In this document: one piece after another, positions 7,852 through 13,257 of the stretch
How positions within the stretch are numbered: position 1 is the first letter of the stretch
Layout: each line of letters starts with the position of its first letter
Assembly: GCA_964552035.1 (NCBI GenBank)
Contig: CAZKFN010000038.1
Coordinates: 1-18,396, forward strand
Reading direction: 5' to 3'
From: CAZKFN01 sp964552035
GTDB taxonomy: Bacteria; Bacteroidota; Bacteroidia; Flavobacteriales_E; Vicingaceae
Length of the DNA stretch: 18,396 nucleotides
Program-made: the position numbers and the translations under genes
The notes under the pieces: model-generated
What the model was told of the DNA's origin: nothing
The model's database searches: none
Seen by the model: only the letters and a program-made list of their open reading frames with translations

Positions 7852-8842
7852 GGTGTTTGGATATTTTTTCCCAAAGTATATCCTTCAATTTAGATATATT
7901 TTGAAGTGCTACAGAAGAAATAAAAATATGTTCTAAATCCCCTATTTTAGCGGAAATTTCAGTTTCCAACTCTTCATCTAACATATCTGATTTACTGATT
8001 GCCAATACTCTATCTTTATCCAATAGTTCTGGATTATGTTCTTTTAATTCATTTAAAAGGATTTCATATTCTTGGAGAATGTCATCACTATCTGCAGGAA
8101 TTAAAAACAAAAGCACGGCATTTCGCTCAATATGTCTTAAAAACCTCAATCCCAAGCCCTTTCCTTTATGAGCTCCCTCAATAATTCCCGGTATATCGGC
8201 CATGACAAAAGATTTATGATCTCTGTATTGAACCATACCTAAATTGGGTTGAAGAGTGGTAAAAGGGTAATTTGCTATGGTTGGTTTAGCAGCAGAGACA
8301 ACCGTAAGTAAGGTGGATTTTCCAGCGTTGGGAAAACCTACTAATCCAACATCGGCAAGGACTTTTAATTCTAGGATTTTCCATTCCTCTTTTTCTGGTT
8401 CCCCAGGTTGTGCATATCTTGGTGTTTGATTGGTTGGAGATTTAAAATGAGAATTCCCCAGGCCGCCTCTACCTCCAGGAAGAAGAATATGCATTTCGCC
8501 ATCTTCCATAATTTCAAATAACTTTTCTCCTGTTTCTTCGTCTTTAGCAATGGTTCCAATAGGTACTTCAATGATTTTATCTTCTCCGTCTTTTCCAGTG
8601 CTTTCACTTGCCCCCCCATTTTCTCCATGTCCGGCTCGAATATGCTTTTGATACTTAAGGTGAAGCAAGGTCCACATTTGTTTATTTCCTCTAACAATTA
8701 CATGTCCTCCCCTTCCCCCATCGCCTCCATCAGGTCCACCTTTTGCGTTTCCTCTCGATCGATGTAAATGTGCAGAACCAGCTCCTCCCCTACCTGAGCG
8801 GCAGCAAATTTTAACGTAATCAATAAAGTTTGGATTTGCCAT
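7844..8842 (-). CDS. obg: GTPase Obg/CgtA, large-ribosomal-subunit assembly factor
   Basis: 332 residues. The N-terminal glycine-rich Obg fold (about 1-160; runs such as GGRGGHVIVRG and PGGRGGLGNSHF) is followed by an Obg-type GTPase domain: G1 GFPNAGKST (169-177), switch I TTLQPN (about 195-200), G3 DIPGII (216-221), G4 SKSD at 283-286 where N-K-x-D is usual, and a G5-like SSVA (309-312). The C-terminal OCT domain of Bacillus-type Obg is absent, which is the usual length in Bacteroidota. The protein is an essential GTPase linked to 50S maturation and stringent-response signalling. The start at 8842 (MANPNFIDYVKI) is the standard family start. A degenerate -7 element (TATCTTTA, 8857-8864 on the minus strand) lies 14 bases upstream. 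The PAP2 gene follows with an overlap. Confidence 0.97.
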   Translation of the reverse strand: MANPNFIDYVKICCRSGRGGAGSAHLHRSRGNAKGGPDGGDGGRGGHVIVRGNKQMWTLLHLKYQKHIRAGHGENGGASESTGKDGEDKIIEVPIGTIAKDEETGEKLFEIMEDGEMHILLPGGRGGLGNSHFKSPTNQTPRYAQPGEPEKEEWKILELKVLADVGLVGFPNAGKSTLLTVVSAAKPTIANYPFTTLQPNLGMVQYRDHKSFVMADIPGIIEGAHKGKGLGLRFLRHIERNAVLLFLIPADSDDILQEYEILLNELKEHNPELLDKDRVLAISKSDMLDEELETEISAKIGDLEHIFISSVALQNISKLKDILWEKISKHHD

Positions 8843-8983
8843 CTAAATATTTTTGGTAAAGATATTTAATTTAAAAATAGTAACTCAATTGTTTTCCTAC
8901 TCAAATAAACATCTTATGTTAACATCCGTTTTATTAAAATATACCTAAGTTTCATGAATTTTGCCAATCTTTAAATAAGAATT

Positions 8984-9781
8984 ATGAGTATTATTTTCCA
9001 AGATCAACTTCAGCGAAGTATTCCCTTATCGAAAACACCACAACGTATCATCTCTTTAGTACCTAGCCAAACTGAATTGTTGGCAGACCTAGGATTAGAA
9101 AAACAAATTGTAGGAGTAACCAAATTTTGTGTACACCCAAAAGATATACGTCATAAAACGGTCATTGTCGGGGGCACTAAACAAATGGATATGGAAAAGA
9201 TTAAAGCTTTACAGCCGGATATTATCCTTTGCAATAAGGAAGAGAATACCCAAGCAATGGTTCAAGAGATGAGCCAATATTTCCCAGTACATGTTTCTGA
9301 TGTCAACCAACTTAAAGATGCTTATAAACTGATTGAGCAATATGGATCTATTTTTAAGGTTGAAAGTAAGGCCTTTAAAATAGTTGAAAATATAAAAAAT
9401 GCTCAACATAAGTTCCAAGCCTTTATAAAAGATAAACCACGCTTAAAGGTAGCTTATTTTATTTGGAGAAAGCCTTGGATGGTAGTAGGTGGTAATACTT
9501 TTATCAATAAGCTTTTAAAGTTGAATCACTTTGAAAATGTTTATAAAGACCAAGTCCGTTATCCAGAAATACAATTAGAAAAACTGAAAACTTGCGACTT
9601 AATCTTACTTTCTTCGGAACCTTTTCCCTTTGAGGAAAAACATAAAATGGAAATACTTCCTCATGTGGGAAATGCAAAAGTTGAGTTTGTTGATGGGGAA
9701 TTTTACAGCTGGTATGGCTCTCGTTTAGAAAAATCTTTTGAGTATTTTAAAGTTTGGTATGAAAGAACGATTGAGGATTGA
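8984..9781 (+). CDS. BtuF/TroA-like helical-backbone metal or cobalamin receptor without a signal peptide
   Basis: 265 residues with the BtuF-type periplasmic-binding fold: PQRIISLVPSQTELLADLGL at the start of the first lobe, VGVTKFCVHP and VGGTKQMDMEKIKALQPDII typical of the cobalamin/iron-siderophore receptor class, a long linking helix at about 110-150, and the second lobe WRKPWMVVGGNTFINKLL. These receptors normally feed an ABC importer, but no signal peptide or lipobox precedes the fold here and no BtuC/D-type permease is adjacent, so it may act in the cytoplasm. The ATG at 8984 leaves no room for a longer start with a hydrophobic leader in the visible frame. The last three codons (I-E-D) and the stop TGA are written by the first copies of a heptamer repeat array that continues downstream. 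Confidence 0.8.
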   Translation: MSIIFQDQLQRSIPLSKTPQRIISLVPSQTELLADLGLEKQIVGVTKFCVHPKDIRHKTVIVGGTKQMDMEKIKALQPDIILCNKEENTQAMVQEMSQYFPVHVSDVNQLKDAYKLIEQYGSIFKVESKAFKIVENIKNAQHKFQAFIKDKPRLKVAYFIWRKPWMVVGGNTFINKLLKLNHFENVYKDQVRYPEIQLEKLKTCDLILLSSEPFPFEEKHKMEILPHVGNAKVEFVDGEFYSWYGSRLEKSFEYFKVWYERTIED

Positions 9782-9912
9782 GGATTGAGGATTGAGGATT
9801 GTGAATGGTGAATGGAGAATGGAGAATGAATAAAGGTGAATGGGGAATGGAGAATGATGAATGGTGAATGATGAATGGTGAATGATGAATGGGGAATGGA
9901 GAATGGTGAATG
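9770..9912. repeat. Heptanucleotide tandem array, about 20 units
   Basis: Four exact copies of ATTGAGG (9770-9797) are followed by a bridge ATT and then sixteen heptamers in strict register from 9801 to 9912. Most of these read GTGAATG, GAGAATG, ATGAATG or GGGAATG, and only the fifth (AATAAAG) is degenerate. The array begins inside the 3' end of the metal-receptor gene and supplies its stop codon. The plus strand has no C at all from 9769 to 9942, a 174-base C-free stretch. Because seven is not a multiple of three, the array has no constant reading frame and contains TGA in every frame, so it is not coding. Confidence 0.9.
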
Positions 9913-9960
9913 ATATTAGTAAAAGTGTTTTAATTTTTTAATCAAACAAAATAAGATCTA

Positions 9961-9994
9961 CGGATAGCTCTACTGAGTGAAGTCGAACTATCCG
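9961..9994. repeat. Palindromic hairpin element of the dispersed CTGAGnGAAGTCGAA type
   Basis: Arms CGGATAG (9961-9967) and CTATCCG (9988-9994) pair perfectly. Inside them TC/GA and ACT/AGT also pair, separated by single mismatches and closing on a six-base loop GAGTGA, giving 12 paired positions in 34 bases. The core CTGAGTGAAGTCGAA resembles a short palindromic repeat that I recall as dispersed between genes in many Flavobacteria genomes; that recollection is not checked here. Confidence 0.65.
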
Positions 9995-10020
9995 CCTAAT
10001 CTGCTTCCTACTTAAATTAA

Positions 10021-10046
10021 GTTCTGTTCCATAAAAAGAATAGAAC
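10021..10046. repeat. Inverted repeat, possible hairpin
   Basis: GTTCTGTTC and GAATAGAAC form a 9-base stem with one G-T pair around an 8-base loop. It lies about 80 bases downstream of tRNA-His on the minus strand. Neither side is followed by a strong T-run, so a terminator role is uncertain. Confidence 0.35.
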
Positions 10047-10127
10047 ACAAGTTATATTTAAAGATTTATTTTAAAAGAATTTTAAAGGGATAAATTATTC
10101 CGAATGGAAAGTGAAGAATGTTATTTG

Positions 10128-10202
10128 GGTGGAAGGTCGGATTCGAACCGACGACTTCTTGAACCACAATCAAGCGCTCTAACCAACTGAGCTACAACCA
10201 CC
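10128..10202 (-). tRNA. tRNA-His (anticodon GTG)
   Basis: The minus strand folds into a cloverleaf: D arm GCTC...GAGC, anticodon stem CTTGA/TCAAG with loop TTGTGGT (anticodon GTG), variable loop AAGTC, T arm GTCGG-TTCGAAT-CCGAC. A G at position -1 faces C73, the hallmark of histidine tRNA. CCA is not encoded (the sequence continues CAAAT after C73), which is common in this phylum. The acceptor stem pairs GGTGGTTG with CTTCCACC, leaving two adjacent U-U mismatches at positions 5-68 and 6-67, which is unusual and either a real variant or a sequence error. Confidence 0.95.
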
Positions 10203-10240
10203 ATTTATTTTTTAGAACTGTTGCTAAGTTTTAGCGTTGG

Positions 10241-10248
10241 CAAATATA
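10241..10248 (-). promoter_or_regulatory. -7 promoter element for tRNA-His
   Basis: The minus strand reads TATATTTG, a perfect TAnnTTTG match, 38 bases before the tRNA 5' end. It lies between the strong hairpin terminator at 10280-10316 and the tRNA, so it marks an independent transcription start. Confidence 0.5.
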
Positions 10249-10279
10249 CAATTTCCTAACTTAATAAACTTCTTTTTAA

Positions 10280-10316
10280 AAAAATAAAAGCCTTAGTAAC
10301 TAAGGCTTTTATTTTT
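10280..10316. terminator. Strong bidirectional-looking hairpin terminator
   Basis: Two 18-base arms (10280-10297 and 10299-10316) are perfect reverse complements around a single base. The GC core is GCCTTA/TAAGGC and the outer part is A-tract/T-tract. It sits 18 bases after the stop of the outer-membrane barrel gene on the minus strand and is the clearest intrinsic terminator in the window; the A/T flanks would let it work in both directions. Confidence 0.85.
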
Positions 10317-10334
10317 CTTTTTAAAAGTTGTCTG

Positions 10335-10973
10335 TTAGAAGGATAAACCGAAGTATAATGAAATGGTTGAATTTTTAAAGTCTTTATTGACAGAGGGTCT
10401 AGTGGAGTCATTAGTACTTTTCCCAATTGTATTCATTCCATAATCATAGCGTGCACCAAAATTAAGCGTTTCAATTTCGAAACCTATACCTGCTACTACT
10501 CCATAATCTATTCGCTCAAAATCATCAACATCGAAATCATTGACAAAGTCAAAATCCTTATTGGAAGATTTGTTTTCCAATTTAGCGCCAACCAAATAAG
10601 ATAGATAAGGCCCTACATGCAAATTAAAATTATGAGTAATGTTAATTACCCCCATAATTGGAACTTCTATATAATTTAACTTCTGAGTTAACTCCCCTTT
10701 ACCAATAATAGGATAATCATATTTTACTGTACTCCCCTTAGTCGTAAATAACACTTCAGGTTGAATAGCAAAATTTTCCGTTCAAGCAGCTTTAAAGTAA
10801 ACTCCACCGGGTAAGGATAATCTTATATTTTGATCGTCTACTTCATCGCTGTAAAAGTTTGAAAAATTTAATCCCCCTTTTATTCCAGCTTTGCTTTCTT
10901 GCGCTATTGCTTCTCCCAGACCAATAAACCCTAATAAGGATAGGAAGAAGATAGATTTAAATGTATTTTTCAT
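10335..10973 (-). pseudogene. OMP_b-brl_2-type outer-membrane barrel protein with one in-frame stop
   Basis: From the ATG at 10973 the frame encodes a signal peptide (MKNTFKSIFFLSLLGFIGLG, cleavage near AIA/QE), then SKAGIKGGLNFSNFYSD, the usual first strand of PorT/OMP_b-brl_2 barrels. It then hits TGA at 10782-10784 after GGVYFKAA. The same frame continues without interruption as TENFAIQPEVLFTTKGS, GPYLSYLVGAKL and DYGVVAGIGFEIETLNFGARYDYGMN, and ends in the terminal strand STISLYFGLSF with a C-terminal Phe, at a normal family length of about 212 residues. The gene is therefore complete except for one nonsense codon: a young pseudogene or a base-calling error. Such barrels are often of unknown function; no partner is adjacent. 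The strong terminator at 10280-10316 lies just after it. Confidence 0.85.
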
Positions 10974-10996
10974 TTTATTTTATTCTATTTTATTTT
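10972..10996. repeat. AAAAT pentamer tandem repeat at the barrel gene start
   Basis: Five pentamers, ATTTT x2, ATTCT, ATTTT x2 on the plus strand (AAAAT/AGAAT on the minus strand), run up to and into the ATG of the barrel gene, so the repeat forms its translation-initiation region. Confidence 0.7.
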
Positions 10997-11378
10997 TTGG
11001 TTCGCCTATAGTATAGAAAACAATATGCTACACATACAAAACACTACTAATCAATACTATTATTATTAATTTATTTTAATAATTCCATTATTCATAGAGC
11101 GGAATACACATAATTACTATTTCACTACAATTGCCTATTATTGAACTTGTTTCTTAATAAAAAAGGTGCTTCAAAATGGAGAAAATTAATCTTGTAATTG
11201 AAGCTAGAGATTTGTTATTTACCTAAATAACTTTCTCTCTAACCTTCAAGCTTAGTACTTTTAAATAGTAAGCACAGGCTTTTATCCATTATAAAACACC
11301 TCTCATTTTTAGAAAGGGTTATAGTATAGCTTTGAGGTAGCAACTATAGCTTTTTCCTAAAGAAAATAAATCAATATT
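10974..11378. other. 405-base non-coding stretch
   Basis: AT-rich, with stops in all frames. Apart from the pentamer repeat at its left end, the only structure I see is an inverted repeat GCTTCAA (11168-11174) / TTGAAGC (11198-11204). A 16-codon ATG frame at 11176 has nothing to support it. No RNA gene recognised. Confidence 0.5.
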
Positions 11379-11570
11379 TTATAGTTTATCAATAAACTTT
11401 ATGATATCTTCTTTGGTCTTTCCAGTTTTTTCTTGAATTTTTCCAATCAACTGTTCCTCTTGACCTTTTTCATAGGCTAAATCATTATCAGTTAAAACGG
11501 CATACTCTTCTCTAAGTTTACCTTTAATTTGATTCCAATTTCCTTCAAATTTTTGTTTAAATGCTTTCAT
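11379..11570 (-). CDS. CsbD-family general stress protein
   Basis: 63 residues, the normal size for CsbD. The family pattern is clear: KQKFEGNWNQIKGKLREEYAVLTDNDLAYEKGQEEQLIGKIQEKTGKTKEDI, with the F-x-G-x-W-x-Q-x-K-G-K motif near the N-terminus and the helix-forming EQLIGKIQEKTGKT stretch. CsbD proteins are small, highly charged cytoplasmic proteins induced by general stress; their molecular role is not established. The start at 11570 gives the standard N-terminus MKAFKQKFEGNW. A sigma-54-type promoter match lies upstream (11607-11624), with a predicted leader of about 27 bases. Neighbours on the same strand are a broken barrel protein downstream and a decayed lipoprotein-like gene and a coiled-coil lipoprotein upstream. 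Confidence 0.93.
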   Translation of the reverse strand: MKAFKQKFEGNWNQIKGKLREEYAVLTDNDLAYEKGQEEQLIGKIQEKTGKTKEDIIKFIDKL

Positions 11571-11606
11571 ATCTATTTGTTTTATATGTTAATACTAATC
11601 TATCAA

Positions 11607-11624
11607 ATGCATATCTCATGCCAA
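11607..11624 (-). promoter_or_regulatory. Sigma-54 (RpoN) type promoter upstream of csbD
   Basis: The minus strand reads TTGGCATGAGATATGCAT. Compared with the RpoN consensus YTGGCACGRNNNTTGCW it keeps the invariant GG and GC exactly 10 bases apart, the surrounding TGGCA, G-A and TGCA, and differs at two positions. The predicted start lies near 11597, about 27 bases before the csbD ATG. No enhancer site or activator gene is visible in the window. Confidence 0.6.
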
Positions 11625-11900
11625 GTTAATATAAAAGCCTAAAATACATTAAACCATAAGATTGTGAAATTTATGCATCATCCAAAACTGTGCAAAATAT
11701 TCCACATATGTGTTATTATCAAAGAAGAACTCGAGTTTTTGAGTTTTTAATTAGTCTTCTTGTTACTTCACTTTATTAAAATATGCACTTATTCTTACTT
11801 TATTGATCGATAAAAAAGGCTCCTCAACGTTTATATTTCTAGCATATATCTATTTATATTATCTTAAAAAGTCCTTGCAAACTCCTCCTTTTGGGATTGA

Positions 11901-12300
11901 CTATTTGTCCTTCTTATCTTTCTCCATTAATTCATAAGTAAAATAAGAAGGGTTTCCAGGGGGTAGAGTTGCATCAGTTCATTTTAAGTAATCTTCTATC
12001 TTAAAATTTGATGTAAAAAATGGTGAAGACTATGAGCCAAAACATTTGCTATCGTTAGCTTTTTTCCTACAATTAGGACTTCGAATATTTTCGACGTATT
12101 CTTCTTCTAGTTTCTCAATCTCATTTTTTGAAAAGGCTTGTAAACACGGCACAACTTACGAAGTATACTACCAATACAAGTAATTTTCATACTAAGAGTT
12201 TTGGTATCTAAAATAAGACTTGGTATTTCACAATGTTTCTTTTTCTTTGATTCAATTGACTCATGGTTATTGCAACTTATAAAAAGTTTACATATAATGT
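11901..12300 (-). pseudogene. Decayed lipoprotein-like gene
   Basis: One minus-strand frame reads VVPCLQAFSKNEIEKLEEEY... for 41 codons (12155-12033), then TAG (12030-12032). The same frame continues SSPFFTSNFKIEDYLK, then TGA (11979-11981), then TDATLPPGNPSYFTYELMEK... to TAG (11901-11903). Composition and phrasing look protein-like across the stops. Upstream of a TAA at 12156-12158 the plausible continuation is in another frame (CKLFISCNNHESIESKKKK, CIGSILRKLCRVY), where LFISC resembles a lipobox; a stray base after an ATG at about 12291 separates it from a start codon. The combination of two internal stops and at least one frameshift indicates an inactivated small lipoprotein. I do not recognise the family, and the upstream half is less certain than the downstream half. 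Confidence 0.5.
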
Positions 12301-12311
12301 AAGGAAATTAC

Positions 12312-12344
12312 AAAAAAACGTCTCAACTAAATGATGAGACGTTT
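12312..12344 (-). terminator. Intrinsic terminator, minus strand
   Basis: On the minus strand AAACGTCTCA and TGAGACGTTT form a perfect 10-base stem with a 9-base loop, and the 3' arm runs straight into further Ts (seven in a row in all). On the plus strand no T-run follows. It lies about 230 bases after the stop of the coiled-coil lipoprotein gene, and just upstream of the decayed lipoprotein-like gene. Confidence 0.8.
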
Positions 12345-12571
12345 AAAACACTATTCTAATGAATGTTTATTTTTGAAATTCTTATTATCTCTCCTATTCA
12401 AAACCTATTTGAAAAAATTATCTTTAAAGTGAAACCAACAAGCCATTTTCCTATCAAAAAATCGATGTTAATTCAGATTAAGTTACATTTATAATTCAAT
12501 GTACATCTTTTATTTAATACTAAATTAGAACAATTAGGAATAATTGCGGAACTAAATCAGGCCATTTAAAT

Positions 12572-13003
12572 TTAATCCGTGAAAAAATCCTTAACCTCAT
12601 CTCTAGTTTTCTTAAAAGATGCCTCTAGCTTGTTGTATTTCTTTTTTGTTTCGGCTTTTACATCTCTCCAACTGTCTTTTGTAGAGGATTTTAAGTCTTT
12701 TACAACTCTTTCTAAGTCAGATTGTTGAAGCATTAAATCTTCTTTAGTTTGTTTTAATTTATCAGAAGCTTTTCCAGAAGTTTTTTCTAATTCAGCATCA
12801 ATATCTTTCAATTTATTATCAATATCGTACTTCAAATTTTGTAAGTCTTTTTCCAATTGATTTTTTTCCATTTGAAAATCTACTTTTACTTCTTCTATTT
12901 TTTCTCGAGAATCTTTTTTAACTTCTTTTTGTTTTGGGGAATCACAGCTCCATATAAATAAACTTAAAATTGTGCCCAATGCGATGTTTGCTATAATTTT
13001 CAT
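12572..13003 (-). CDS. Coiled-coil lipoprotein
   Basis: 143 residues. The N-terminus MKIIANIALGTILSLFIWSC is a lipoprotein signal with Cys20 as the probable acylation site (I-W-S-C; Trp at -2 is not the commonest choice). The rest is very rich in Lys, Glu and Asp and almost entirely helical, with heptad-like spacing (QMEKNQLEKDLQNLKYDID, KLKQTKEDLMLQQSDLERVV), so a long coiled coil in the periplasm is expected. It resembles small stress-related coiled-coil proteins in general style, but I cannot assign a named family. Its transcript is expected to end at the hairpin 12312-12344. The same-strand neighbourhood contains CsbD and envelope proteins, which suggests a stress or envelope role by context only. 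Confidence 0.8.
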   Translation of the reverse strand: MKIIANIALGTILSLFIWSCDSPKQKEVKKDSREKIEEVKVDFQMEKNQLEKDLQNLKYDIDNKLKDIDAELEKTSGKASDKLKQTKEDLMLQQSDLERVVKDLKSSTKDSWRDVKAETKKKYNKLEASFKKTRDEVKDFFTD

Positions 13004-13257
13004 CTTTCTGTTTTTAAGGTTGACTGTTATACATCCAAAAGCTATTCCAAGAAAAGAACAGCTGGCTAAATTGTTGGTTTACAACTCATGAAGTCAACAC
13101 TAATTAATATGGCCAGTTTATTTGTATATAAAATTCCACAGCAAATGTCAATTTGCGCTACATATTATGTATTAGTTTACCTTTAATGCTTCATTTATTC
13201 TTTACTTTTAAAATAATCCAACAACATTCTAAATAATTGAATGTTTAACTTTGTACC
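13004..13257. other. Divergent intergenic region with an inverted repeat
   Basis: The 254 bases separate the minus-strand lipoprotein gene from the plus-strand copper ATPase. Visible items are the -7 element of the ATPase gene (13246-13253) and the inverted repeat GCAAAT-gtca-ATTTGC at 13141-13156, a possible operator. No CueR-, CsoR- or CopY-like operator is recognised. Confidence 0.4.
13246..13253 (+). promoter_or_regulatory. -7 promoter element of the copper ATPase gene, leaderless type
   Basis: TAACTTTG is a perfect TAnnTTTG match. Only four bases lie between it and the ATG at 13258, so the mRNA is expected to start at or very near the start codon. Confidence 0.55.

Larger units (their letters stand above)
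9913..10127. other. Intergenic stretch between the heptamer array and tRNA-His
   Basis: Together with the array this leaves 346 bases without a protein gene. It contains a palindromic repeat (9961-9994), a weaker hairpin (10021-10046) and AT-rich sequence. A short piece at 10101-10120 (GAATGGA and GTGAA-like words) resembles degenerate heptamers. No coding signal seen. Confidence 0.6.
11571..12571. other. 1-kb stretch without an intact gene
   Basis: It holds the sigma-54-type promoter (11607-11624), a perfect palindrome CACATATGTG (11703-11712), a decayed minus-strand gene (about 11901-12300) and a terminator hairpin (12312-12344). The rest, 11640-11880 and 12345-12571, is AT-rich and shows only short open stretches of about 30 codons or less, with no recognisable product. 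Confidence 0.55.

Noticed and set aside
9770..9912. The heptamer array as a CRISPR array or coding repeat.
   Set aside because: Units are seven bases with no spacers, and TGA stops occur in every frame.
11176..11226. A 16-codon frame starting at an ATG in the gap before csbD.
   Set aside because: There is no promoter, no ribosome-site support and no recognisable product.
10782..12032. UGA recoding as tryptophan, suggested by in-frame TGA codons in two genes.
   Set aside because: Other intact genes (the LtaS-like gene and the metal receptor) end in TGA, TGG is used for Trp throughout, and one of the relic's stops is TAG. Gene decay explains it better.
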